NCBI GenBank assembly: GCA_965221185.1
Contig: OZ244866.1
Span: 2,914,001 to 2,978,000, forward strand
Direction: 5' to 3'
Origin: Aldehydirespirator sp965221185
Lineage (GTDB): Bacteria > Actinomycetota > Acidimicrobiia > Acidimicrobiales > Aldehydirespiratoraceae
DNA length: 64,000 bases
This document shows, one piece after another, positions 40,953 to 49,752 of the stretch (position 1 is its first letter; each line of letters opens with the position of its first letter). The notes under the pieces were generated by a model that worked only from the letters and a program-made list of their open reading frames with translations, did no database searches and was not told the origin of the DNA. The position numbers and the translations under genes are program-made.

Positions 40953-42997
40953 CGCGGATCCTCGTCTCTGGTGATCAGCAGGCTCCCGGTGGTGTGCGCG
41001 ACCGCGGACCATCCGGGCGGTATCAGGGTTGTGGAGTCCACCGCGTGGACCACCGCGGGACCGTCGAGGCGCTGGCCGGTTTCGACCTGGACCCGATCGA
41101 CGACCTGCGACGCTATGAACTCGTCGGGCTCCTCGAAGTACACCTCTCGGCTCGAGAGGCGGCCGCCGCGGTCAGTCCGGTCCCAGTCCCACCACATCTC
41201 AGGGTCGTCGGGCACTGCGAACCCCGCGACGCGCATGGTCACGAGATCGACGGAAACATCCTGGAACGAGTGCCCGTAGAGCTGCTCGTGGAGGCGGTGA
41301 AAACCGTTCACCGATCCGGCCAGGCGAGCGGCGTCGAAGTCTCCCTCGGGCATCCGCACGGCCAGGTCGTGCGCCTGCCCGGCGTAGCGGTAGTTGAACC
41401 AGACCTCGGTCCGCATCCGGTCGTCCGGGTAGCCCTCCTGGGCGAGGGCGCCCCGGGCCTCGGCCGTCATCGACTCCAGTTGATCGCCGAGGTGGGCCAC
41501 ATCGAGCTCGCCGACGTCTCGGGCCACCGACCTGAGGATGTCCTGTCTCGACACCGAGATTGCTGCGCCGAAGGCCGAGGTGCATCCGGGGAACGGCGGG
41601 ATCAGCACCGTGGGGATGTGCAGCTCGCGGGCGATGTCGGTGGCGTGCACCGGGCCTCCCCCGCCGAAGGCGCTCAACGCGAACTGGCGCGCGTCGCGGC
41701 CCCGCTCGACAGAGATGGTCCGCACCGCGTTCACCATGTGGGCGTTGACGATCCTAAGGATCCCCGCCGCGGCCCTCTCGACGCTCACGCCCAACCGCGA
41801 CGCGATGTGCTCCTCGATGGAGGCGTGGGCGGCCTCGACGTCGAGAGTGAGCGATCCGCCGAACAGGGTCCGAGCGTCGTACCGGCGCAGCACCAGGTTG
41901 GCGTCGGTGACCGTGGGGCTTGTGCCGCCCCTCAGGTAGCAGGCCGGGCCCGGGGTGCTGCCCGCGGACTGGGGACCGACCCGCAGCGCGCCCCCGGAGT
42001 CGATCCACGCTATCGAGCCCCCGCCGGCGCCGATGGTGTGGATGTCGAAGGTGGGATAGGCGATGTCGAGTCCGCCGACCTCCATGTCGAGGCGCTCATC
42101 GGGGACGCCGTCGACTATCCCCGACACGTCGCAGCTCGTGCCCCCCATGTCGAGAGTGAGCAGGCTGGTGATCCCGGCGCGCTCAGCGAGCCACTTGGCC
42201 GCGGCGACGCCGCCGGCGGGTCCCGACATCAGCGTCGGCACCGGCGCCCTCGACGCCATGCCGGCGGCCATGGCCCCGCCCGAGTTGGTCATGACCGATA
42301 TGCGGCCGTCACCGAATCCCTGCTTCGCCAGCTCGACCTCAAGCTCGGTCAGGTATCCCCGGACGACACCGGTCACATAGGCCGCTACCACGGTGGTTGA
42401 CGTGCGCTCGTACTCCCTCAGCACCGGCAGCACATCGGTCGATGTGAGCACTACCTCGGCCCCGCCCTCCTCCAGGACGATCTCCTTGGTGCGCTGCTCG
42501 TGGACGGGATTCTCGAAGGCGAACAAGTAGACGATCGCCACCGCGGTCACGCCCTGGCTGCGCAACTGCCGCCACGCCTGGCGCACCTCGTTCTCGTCCA
42601 GGGGGGTCACCACCTCGCCCGCAGACGACACCCTCCCGGTTATCTCCATGCGGCGGTCCCTCAGCACGAGAGGCTCGGGCACGGTCTCGTTCAGGTCGAA
42701 CAACCGTTTGCGGTGGGTCCGGCGGATCTCCAGCACGTCGCGGAAGCCGCGGGTGGTCAGCAGGCCCGTGGTCGCACCGCTGCGGGTCAGGATGGCGTTG
42801 AGGCCCAGGGTGGTTCCCAGCTTGACCTGCGACACGGACTCGCCGGCCCCGCAGGCGGCTGCAACGACCCGCAGCACGCCCTCGGCCGGGTTGTCGTAGT
42901 CGGTGGAGGACTTGAACCACGACGTGCCGCCGCTGTCCTCGTCCAGCACCACGACATCGGTGAAGGTGCCGCCGACATCGATGCCGATGCGCTTCAA
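40949..42997 (-). CDS. hyuA: hydantoinase/oxoprolinase A subunit (ATP-dependent)
   Basis: A 682-residue ASKHA-fold ATPase. The phosphate loop is RIGIDVGGTFTDVVVLD at the N-terminus, with LLTLDMGGTSCDVSGI near residue 293, the HTIGAGGGSIAWID motif near 333 and SAFGGGGPVHATDIARE near 460. It probably phosphorylates the cyclic amide for HyuB to hydrolyse. It starts at ATG 42997, overlapping the Mo-hydroxylase large subunit by 4 bp, so oxidation and ring opening are co-translated. Confidence 0.92.
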   Translation of the reverse strand: MKRIGIDVGGTFTDVVVLDEDSGGTSWFKSSTDYDNPAEGVLRVVAAACGAGESVSQVKLGTTLGLNAILTRSGATTGLLTTRGFRDVLEIRRTHRKRLFDLNETVPEPLVLRDRRMEITGRVSSAGEVVTPLDENEVRQAWRQLRSQGVTAVAIVYLFAFENPVHEQRTKEIVLEEGGAEVVLTSTDVLPVLREYERTSTTVVAAYVTGVVRGYLTELEVELAKQGFGDGRISVMTNSGGAMAAGMASRAPVPTLMSGPAGGVAAAKWLAERAGITSLLTLDMGGTSCDVSGIVDGVPDERLDMEVGGLDIAYPTFDIHTIGAGGGSIAWIDSGGALRVGPQSAGSTPGPACYLRGGTSPTVTDANLVLRRYDARTLFGGSLTLDVEAAHASIEEHIASRLGVSVERAAAGILRIVNAHMVNAVRTISVERGRDARQFALSAFGGGGPVHATDIARELHIPTVLIPPFPGCTSAFGAAISVSRQDILRSVARDVGELDVAHLGDQLESMTAEARGALAQEGYPDDRMRTEVWFNYRYAGQAHDLAVRMPEGDFDAARLAGSVNGFHRLHEQLYGHSFQDVSVDLVTMRVAGFAVPDDPEMWWDWDRTDRGGRLSSREVYFEEPDEFIASQVVDRVQVETGQRLDGPAVVHAVDSTTLIPPGWSAVAHTTGSLLITRDEDPR

Positions 42998-45267
42998 GAC
43001 CGCTGCCCCTTCAATGCAGCCAGGACCCGGCTCGCGGAAAGAGGCAGCGCGGTCAGGCGCACGCCGGCCGCGTTCCGAATGGCCGAGGCGAGCGTGGCGG
43101 GGGCGAGCATCACGGGCGCCTCACCGATGCCCTTGGCCCCCAGAGGCCCGGTCCGCGACGGAAAGTCCTCGACCGTCTTGACCACCAGTTCGTCGGGGAT
43201 GTCGCAGATGGTGGGCAGCCGGTAGTCGACGAGGCTGTCGTTGAGCGTCGACCCGTCGTCGCCGACGATGATCTCCTCGAATAGCGCCTGGCCTATTCCC
43301 TGGACGACTCCGCCCTGGATCTGGCCGAGCACGCCCTGGCGGTCCACGACCGTCCCCGTGTCGTGGACGGCCAGGTAGCGGGGCATCGATATGCGGCCCA
43401 GCTCGGTGTCGAGATGCACCTCGGCGACATGGCAGTGGAACGTCGGCTCGTTGAAGGTGGGCAGGGGCATGTTGATCGCGCAGGCCGAGTCGAACGCCAC
43501 CGGCTCGGCCTGGAACCGGCCCGTTGCCACGACCGGCCCCGACGCCATCGACACCGCTCCCACGAGCTCGCCGATGCTTACCGCGGTCTCGGGGCTGCCC
43601 GCGATCTGCAGGGTGCCAGCAGTGAAGTCGACATCGGAGGCGCTGGCCTCGAGCCGGCGGGCGTACTCCTCGGCGAGGATGGCCCTCACCTCGTCGGCTG
43701 CCCGCATGGCCGCGGTGCCGGCGCCGTAGAGGGTGCGCGACCCCTCCGAGCCGAAGTCGGGCGGGGTGGTCTCGGTGTTGCCCGACACCACATGGACCTG
43801 CTCCGGGGCGAGGCCGAGCCTCCTGGCGACGATGGCCCGCACACCGCTGACGACAGCGCCGGTGCCGATCTCGGTGCTCCCCGTGAACAGGGTGGCGCTG
43901 CCGTCGTCCTCCATGCGCAGGGTGGCCGACGAGTGGCCCGGGGCGGTGAACCACCAGCTCATGGCCAGCCCGATCCCGACCTTCGTCTGGGGGCCGGCCG
44001 GCGGTGTTTGAGACCCCTGCCAGCTCGCCATCACCGCCTCGGCCTCGTCGAGGACGGCGAGGGCCGCGTCCGACTCGATGGACTGCCCGGTCGGTCCGAG
44101 CCCTCCCGCTCTCATCAGGTTCCGCCGCCTCAGCTCTACCGGCGAAAGGCCCAGTTCGGCCGCGATGTCCTCGAGGTGCACCTCGTTGGCGAAGCACATC
44201 TGAGGGCCCGACGGCGCCCGGAAAGAGCCGGTGGAGTGAAGGTGGGTCCGGACGGCGTGCATCCTGGCCGACACCGCCGGGATCTGGTATGGGCCGCCGG
44301 CCTGCAAGGCGCCCATGGACGTGATGAAGGCGGTGTCCACGGCGTAGGCCCCGGAGTCGTAGTGCCCCACCGCCCGGCGGGCGAGGAAGTCTCCCGACTC
44401 GCTGACCGCGGTCGCCAGCGTTACGACGGACGCCTCGCGTGGGTTCGACGCTTGAAGCTCGTCGCTGCGGGTGGACGCGACCCGGACGGTCCGGCCGGTC
44501 GCCCGGGCTAGGCAGGCCGCGTAGGGGGCCATCCCGTTGTGCAGCTTCCCGCCGAATCCGCCGCCGAAGGCGGGCACCTTCACGGTGACCCGGTTGAGAG
44601 GCATCGAGAACAGGCTGGACAGCGTCTGGCGAACCTGAAACGGCGCCTGCGAGCACATCGTGATGACGAGCTGACCGTCCTCAGTGAACGTGGCGATGGC
44701 GGCCCGGCGCTCGATGTAGCCCTGGTGGACGCGGGCGGTCCTAACAGTGCTCGAGACCACCTCGTGGGCATTCGAGAAGGCGTCGTCGACGTTGAGGCGC
44801 TCTACCACGGAGGGCTCGTTGATGTTGCCCTCGCCCGCCACCACCTCAGGCGCGCCCTCGACCATGGCCGACTCGATGCTCACCGCCCGCGGCCCGGTCT
44901 CGACCAGTCTGGGGGCCAGAGCAGCCGCACCCGCCTCGGCCGCGTAAAGATCGGTGGCCGCGATGAGAGCTATGGGTTCGCCCACATACCTGATGTCGTC
45001 GCTGGCCAGAACGGGCTCGTCCTGCTCGACGATGCCCATCCTCACCTGCGGGACATCGGCAGCAGTGAGCACGCAGCGAACCCCGACGACGGCCGCGGCT
45101 GCCGCGACGTCCAGTTCGGCGACCCGCGCCGGAGCCGACCGGGCCCGCACAACCACGCCCACCAGCGCGTCGGCGGGCGCGAGATCCTCCGTATATCCGG
45201 CCCGTCCCGCAGCCTTGGCGCTGGCGTCGGGGCGCCCGCCGTATTGGACATGCGGTGGCGGCGTCAC
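42994..45267 (-). CDS. Mo hydroxylase (xanthine dehydrogenase family) large subunit
   Basis: About 757 residues from GTG 45267, which has AAGGAGGGG before it and overlaps the 2Fe-2S stop (GTGA). Mo-domain features include FGGGFGGKLHNGMAPYAACL, SFRAPSGPQMCFANEVHLED, STEIGTGAVVSGV and GAKGIGEAPVMLAPATLASA with the catalytic glutamate. It would hydroxylate a ring carbon next to nitrogen, turning an imine or N-heterocycle into a lactam, the substrate type of HyuAB. It differs clearly from the large subunit at 10-12.5 kb. Confidence 0.9.
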   Translation of the reverse strand: MTPPPHVQYGGRPDASAKAAGRAGYTEDLAPADALVGVVVRARSAPARVAELDVAAAAAVVGVRCVLTAADVPQVRMGIVEQDEPVLASDDIRYVGEPIALIAATDLYAAEAGAAALAPRLVETGPRAVSIESAMVEGAPEVVAGEGNINEPSVVERLNVDDAFSNAHEVVSSTVRTARVHQGYIERRAAIATFTEDGQLVITMCSQAPFQVRQTLSSLFSMPLNRVTVKVPAFGGGFGGKLHNGMAPYAACLARATGRTVRVASTRSDELQASNPREASVVTLATAVSESGDFLARRAVGHYDSGAYAVDTAFITSMGALQAGGPYQIPAVSARMHAVRTHLHSTGSFRAPSGPQMCFANEVHLEDIAAELGLSPVELRRRNLMRAGGLGPTGQSIESDAALAVLDEAEAVMASWQGSQTPPAGPQTKVGIGLAMSWWFTAPGHSSATLRMEDDGSATLFTGSTEIGTGAVVSGVRAIVARRLGLAPEQVHVVSGNTETTPPDFGSEGSRTLYGAGTAAMRAADEVRAILAEEYARRLEASASDVDFTAGTLQIAGSPETAVSIGELVGAVSMASGPVVATGRFQAEPVAFDSACAINMPLPTFNEPTFHCHVAEVHLDTELGRISMPRYLAVHDTGTVVDRQGVLGQIQGGVVQGIGQALFEEIIVGDDGSTLNDSLVDYRLPTICDIPDELVVKTVEDFPSRTGPLGAKGIGEAPVMLAPATLASAIRNAAGVRLTALPLSASRVLAALKGQRS

Positions 45268-45770
45268 GATTCCCCTCCTTGTGCAGCGAGGCTCGCGGCC
45301 GCGGCGGTGACGGCCGCGATGATCGGGTAGTACCCGGTGCACCGGCAGATGTTCCCCGCGAGGGCGTCCTTGACCTCTGCCGGTGCCGGTGCTGGGCCCA
45401 GCTCAGCCAGCACGGCTGCGGCCTGGACGATGAAGCCGGGGATGCAGATTCCACACTGCACTGCGTCGGCCGCGACGAACTCCTCGAGCAGGATGCGCCC
45501 GCTTTCCGACTGGGCGACGTGTTCGGGGGTGACGATGGCGGCCTCGTCGCACTCTGCCGCGTAGATGAGGCAGGTGGTCACGGCCTTGCCACCGACGATG
45601 GCGGTGCACGACCCGCAGTCGCCGGTGCCGCAACCGTGCTTGACCCCGGTCAGGCCGAGCCCGTCCCGCAGCGCGTCCATCAGCAGGGTCGCCGCGGAGA
45701 CGGTTACCTGGCGCGGTTCCGAGTTGACGTCGAGGGTCAGGGTGGTGACGCCAGCGATGCTTGCGGTCAT
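45264..45770 (-). CDS. Mo hydroxylase 2Fe-2S subunit
   Basis: A 168-residue two-cluster protein: the ferredoxin-type cluster in GVKHGCGTGDCGSCTAIVGG and CLIYAAEC, and the Mo-proximal cluster in VQCGICIPGFIVQ and GNICRCTGYYPII. It overlaps the FAD gene and the large subunit by 4 bp each. It carries electrons between them. The length is normal. Confidence 0.92.
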   Translation of the reverse strand: MTASIAGVTTLTLDVNSEPRQVTVSAATLLMDALRDGLGLTGVKHGCGTGDCGSCTAIVGGKAVTTCLIYAAECDEAAIVTPEHVAQSESGRILLEEFVAADAVQCGICIPGFIVQAAAVLAELGPAPAPAEVKDALAGNICRCTGYYPIIAAVTAAAASLAAQGGES

Positions 45771-46618
45771 GAGACTTCCGCCCTGCTCCGATACATCGCG
45801 GTGGCCAGTGCACGGGCGAGCAGGGGCCGAAGCGAGGCCAAGCGGTACTCGGCCGTTCCCCTGACGTCGGTCACCGGTTGCGCGGCCGACTCGAGAGCCC
45901 TCGACGCCTCGGCAATATCGGGCTCCGAGCCGGCGAGGGCCGCGGCGGCGGCCGGCACCAGCAGCGGCGTGGGCCCGACGCCGCAGAGGGCCACGCGGGC
46001 CTCAGCCACACCGTCGCCGTCGGGGCGGACCCAGACCGCGACGCCGGACACGGCCAGGTCCATCCAGGACCGATAGGTGAGGCGGAGGTACGCCGAGCTG
46101 CCCGCCGCGGGAACCACGATCTCGGTGATGATCTCACCCGGTTCGAGCCGGTTCTGGCCGGGCCCGACGAAGAAGCTGCTCAGCGCCATCTCGCGGCCGC
46201 CGTGCCCGGACCCGGCCACCCGTGCGACCGCGTCCAGGGCCAGCAGCGGAGCCAGCGTGTCGCCCGCGGGCGAGGAGCGGGCCACGTTGCCCGCCAGAGT
46301 GGCCCGGGCCCGCGTCTGGCGGCCGCCGACACAGTTGGCGCCGTCGGTGAGCGCGCCGATCCCGGCCGGGCCGAGTGCACCGATCTCGGCCATGGTCACG
46401 CAGCCGCCGATGGTGACGTGCTCGACACGGACCTCGACGCGGCGCAGCTCGGGCAGGCTCTTCAGATCGACGATCGTGGCGGGGTTGATCGCGCCCGAGC
46501 GCTGCATGGGCACGAAGTCCGTGCCTCCGGCCAAGGGGAGGCTGCCCTCGGAGGCCAGCAGCACCAGGGCCGCATCGAGATCGGTCGGGCGCCGGTAGGC
46601 CATGGCCGTCGGGGTCAC
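45767..46618 (-). CDS. Mo hydroxylase FAD-binding subunit
   Basis: A 283-residue FAD subunit with LAGGTDFVPMQRSGAINPAT near residue 34 (the AGGTDL motif) and RQTRARATLAGNVARSSPAG near 102 (T-x-x-GN-type loop). The C-terminal domain with PAYLRLTYRSWMDLAVSGVA-like sequence follows. It starts at ATG 46618, overlapping the trimethylamine-dehydrogenase-like stop by 4 bp. It hands electrons to an unknown acceptor. Confidence 0.9.
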   Translation of the reverse strand: MTPTAMAYRRPTDLDAALVLLASEGSLPLAGGTDFVPMQRSGAINPATIVDLKSLPELRRVEVRVEHVTIGGCVTMAEIGALGPAGIGALTDGANCVGGRQTRARATLAGNVARSSPAGDTLAPLLALDAVARVAGSGHGGREMALSSFFVGPGQNRLEPGEIITEIVVPAAGSSAYLRLTYRSWMDLAVSGVAVWVRPDGDGVAEARVALCGVGPTPLLVPAAAAALAGSEPDIAEASRALESAAQPVTDVRGTAEYRLASLRPLLARALATAMYRSRAEVS

Positions 46619-48738
46619 ACTGCGCTCCCGATCCTGAGCGGCGCCCGCACCGGCAGGACGAGCCGCTCGCGCTCGAAGGGCTGGTGCTGGTCAGGATTGG
46701 CGGTGTCGATCTCGCGGGCGAGCCGGTGGCCCGAGAAGACCGCATCGGCCACGATGCCGGGAACGATGCAATCACCGGCGCGGTGCACGGCCACGATCCC
46801 GGCTTCGGCCAATCGTTCCCGGGCGGCGATCAGGTCGCGATACAGCCCGTCTCGGGAGATCCTCTGGGTGACGAGAACCACCGCGTCCGCCTGCCATTCA
46901 ACACCGCCCTCGCGGTAATGGTGCGCGGCGAGGACCCGGCCGGGCTCGATCCGGCTGATGGAGTGGTTGCCCGCGATCTCGCCGCCGAGCTCGTAGATGC
47001 GGCTGGTGACGTGGCCGAACTCACCGGTCATGTGCAGGAAGTTCCCAGGCTCGGCCTGGGGCGACACGAGCCGCACAGAATGACCCCTGGCTGCGAGCAT
47101 CTCGGCCAGCGACGGGCCTATGAAATACCCGTCAGTGTCGTAAATCACCACCGAGGTGCCTGGCACCGGCTTGCCGTCGACCATTATCTGCTCGGGAGTC
47201 AGCACATGGGGCAGATTGGCGTCCGCCCCCGGGATCGGTTCATGCGTGAGCGGATTGACTCCGTCGGTGGACCATCCTGATCCGGTGGCGACCACGACGA
47301 TCTCGGCGCCGTAGTCCAGCACGTCGTCGACACTCAGCCGACGGTTGAGGATCAACTCGACATTGTCGAGCCTCTCGATCTGCGACTCGCGCCAGCCCAC
47401 GGCGCGGCGCCACTCGCCCAGTCCCGGAAGGCTCGGTATCCATGCCATGGTTCCGCCGGGCTCGGAGTGGGCCTCGGCGATGTGCACCCCCGTCATTCCC
47501 CGAGCGCCGAGCACCATCCCGCACTCAAGTCCGGCCATCCCGGCACCTGCCACCAGGACGGTGCGATCGTGGTTGGAGGCTCGAGAGTACTTCTCGGGAT
47601 GCCATCCCCGGCGGTACTCCTCGCCGACGGTGGGGTTCTGGGTGCAGACAAGCCTTGATCCGACCCCCCACACCACCGCGATGCAGATGTTGCAGCCGAT
47701 GCACTCGCGGATGTCCTCGATCCGGCCCTCCTCGATCTTCTTGGGCAGGAACGGGTCAGCAATGGAGGGGCGGGCGGCCCCGATGATGTCGGCGGTGCCG
47801 GAGCGGATCACGTCCACCATGACGTCGGGGCTCACGTAGCGCCCGACCGCGATGATCGGCTTGGACGACGCTGAGCGGGCCCGCCCGATCCAGGGCGCGC
47901 ACCAGTTCTCCTGGCGCATCCGCGAGGGGCCGGTGTCGTCCTCCCAGTTGGTGATGCTGCCGATGTGCAGGTCCCAGAAGTCCACGAGGTGGTCGAGGTG
48001 CTCGATGAGCCTCAGGCCGTCCTGGTCGACCTCGATCCCGTCGGAGCCTCTGAGGCTGTCGATGTTGAAGCGGGTGCCGACGGCGGCCTCGTCGCCGACC
48101 GCCTCGCGCACCTTCTCGAGCGTCTCCTTCAAGAACCGGGCGCGGTTCTCGAAACTGCCGCCGTATTGGTCGGTCCGCTTGTTGTAGAAGGGACCGAGGA
48201 ACTGCAGGGCGATCGTATGGAAATGGCCGGCATAGACATTGATGACATCGAACCCGGCCCGCACAGCTCGCCGAGCCGCGTCCACATAGAACCCCTGCAG
48301 CTCGTGAATCTCCTCCACCGACATCTCATAGCAGGACTGGTTGTAGAAATCCTCGGAGTTGAGCTGAGAAACGCCCCGGACCGGCATTCTGGACTCATAG
48401 CTGCCGGAATGGGCCGCCCCGTACCACAGCTCGACCCCGGCGAGACCGCCGTGGGCATGCACTGCCTCGGTCATGACCGAGAGATTGCTGACGTCGGTGT
48501 CATCCCACAGACGGCAGAAGTTGCGAGGATAGTCATCCGATTCTGGGTGAATCGAACAGTACTCAGTGTTGACCAGAGCCCATCCGCCCTCTGCCTTCAT
48601 TGCCCGTAGACCGGCCTGGCTTGCGGGGAGATCGGTTCCAAAATTGGTGCAGTGAGGTACCTGCGCGAACCGATTCTTCAGCACTTTGGGGCCGATCTGA
48701 ATGGGTTCGAACAGTATGTCGTAGCGGGAATCTCTCAT
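46615..48738 (-). CDS. trimethylamine/dimethylamine dehydrogenase-like flavoprotein
   Basis: A 707-residue fusion of an FMN TIM barrel, a 4Fe-4S cluster and an NADPH-oxidoreductase-like domain, strongly resembling trimethylamine dehydrogenase. Cys30 in NRFAQVPHC aligns with the cysteine that binds FMN covalently. NTEYCSI carries the Tyr60 equivalent and NVYAGHFH the Tyr169/His172 region. Cluster ligands are in ECIGCNICI and LVCTQNP. The N-terminal part of the last third has VLVAGAGMAGLECG. The expected reaction is oxidative N-dealkylation of a methylated amine or cyclic amine, releasing formaldehyde. As first enzyme of the unit after the LLM gene, it may demethylate the imported substrate. 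Confidence 0.9.
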   Translation of the reverse strand: MRDSRYDILFEPIQIGPKVLKNRFAQVPHCTNFGTDLPASQAGLRAMKAEGGWALVNTEYCSIHPESDDYPRNFCRLWDDTDVSNLSVMTEAVHAHGGLAGVELWYGAAHSGSYESRMPVRGVSQLNSEDFYNQSCYEMSVEEIHELQGFYVDAARRAVRAGFDVINVYAGHFHTIALQFLGPFYNKRTDQYGGSFENRARFLKETLEKVREAVGDEAAVGTRFNIDSLRGSDGIEVDQDGLRLIEHLDHLVDFWDLHIGSITNWEDDTGPSRMRQENWCAPWIGRARSASSKPIIAVGRYVSPDVMVDVIRSGTADIIGAARPSIADPFLPKKIEEGRIEDIRECIGCNICIAVVWGVGSRLVCTQNPTVGEEYRRGWHPEKYSRASNHDRTVLVAGAGMAGLECGMVLGARGMTGVHIAEAHSEPGGTMAWIPSLPGLGEWRRAVGWRESQIERLDNVELILNRRLSVDDVLDYGAEIVVVATGSGWSTDGVNPLTHEPIPGADANLPHVLTPEQIMVDGKPVPGTSVVIYDTDGYFIGPSLAEMLAARGHSVRLVSPQAEPGNFLHMTGEFGHVTSRIYELGGEIAGNHSISRIEPGRVLAAHHYREGGVEWQADAVVLVTQRISRDGLYRDLIAARERLAEAGIVAVHRAGDCIVPGIVADAVFSGHRLAREIDTANPDQHQPFERERLVLPVRAPLRIGSAV

Positions 48739-48750
48739 CGGTGTCAGTCC

Positions 48751-49752
48751 CTATGCACAAGAGGCAGCGGCGGGAACCCGCATGGTTCCATTCACAGCAG
48801 ATGCCAGCTCAGAGATCAGCTCCACCTGTTCGGGCGTGGACTCCACCGGACCCACGATTATGTCGTCGAAGCCGGCCGCGGCGATCCGGGAGACCCGATC
48901 GGTGATGTCGGTCAATGAGCCGGTCAGGTACGAAGCTCGGAGATTCCCGATGCTGCGATCACCCATCACCCGTCCGAACGCGGGGACCTGCTCGGCGAGG
49001 GCCCGGTCGGTGTCGTCCGTGTCGACGATGTGGGTCCACTGCACGTGGACGCGCCGGAACGGGCGGTCGCCAACTGCCTCATTGACGAGGGCGAGATCGG
49101 CGAGGGTCATCGACTCGTCGCCCGCGCAGGGGGCCAGCCAGCCGTCGAAGCGCTTGATCCGCTCCAGGACCGAGGCGGCCAAATGGGGACGGTCGGCCGC
49201 AGACCCGGACTCGGGGGTGCGGCTGCCGCCACCGATCAGGATCGGTATCCGCCAGCGCGGACGGGGCACAAGTCGCACAGTCTGGAACGGGTAGCGGGGT
49301 CCGGGAGAGTCGACCGGCGCGGTCTCGAGCAGCAGGCGCAGCATCGCCGCTACCTCGTCGGTGCGCTCGCCTCGCTCGGTCAGCCTGTAGCCGAAGCACT
49401 CGTACTCCTCGGGCGCCCACCCCGAGCTCACGCCGATGGTCACCCGGGGCCCGGCCAGGGCGGCCAGGCTGGCGACCTGCTTGGCCAGCGCCACGGGGTG
49501 CCGCGGCCCGGCCACCAGCGACGCGGTGCCCAGCTCCAAGCTCTCTGTGACCGCGGCGGCGGCTGCGAGGGACACAATCGGGTCGTACCACGAGCCGGAG
49601 TGAACCTCCCCCGTCGTGGGCAGCATGTGGTCGATGACCCACAGGCCGTCGAGGCCGCAGCGCTCGGCCAGCCGAGCCAGCTCGACCACTCCGGTGTCGG
49701 CAGCCGTCACGGTGTCCGCCGCGAATGTGGGCAGCCAGAGACCGACTCTCAT
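48751..49752 (-). CDS. LLM-class flavin-dependent oxidoreductase
   Basis: About 333 residues from ATG 49752, overlapping the aminotransferase stop by 4 bp. Blocks: RVGLWLPTFAADT at the start, GLDGLWVIDHMLPTTG, ASLVAGPRHPVALAKQVASL, RVTIGVSSGWAPEEYECFG and FDDIIVGPVESTPEQV at the end. It could be a flavin-dependent monooxygenase or an F420 reductase. Family members open rings or oxidise C-N bonds, so a step on the N-heterocycle is reasonable but not proven. Confidence 0.85.
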   Translation of the reverse strand: MRVGLWLPTFAADTVTAADTGVVELARLAERCGLDGLWVIDHMLPTTGEVHSGSWYDPIVSLAAAAAVTESLELGTASLVAGPRHPVALAKQVASLAALAGPRVTIGVSSGWAPEEYECFGYRLTERGERTDEVAAMLRLLLETAPVDSPGPRYPFQTVRLVPRPRWRIPILIGGGSRTPESGSAADRPHLAASVLERIKRFDGWLAPCAGDESMTLADLALVNEAVGDRPFRRVHVQWTHIVDTDDTDRALAEQVPAFGRVMGDRSIGNLRASYLTGSLTDITDRVSRIAAAGFDDIIVGPVESTPEQVELISELASAVNGTMRVPAAASCA

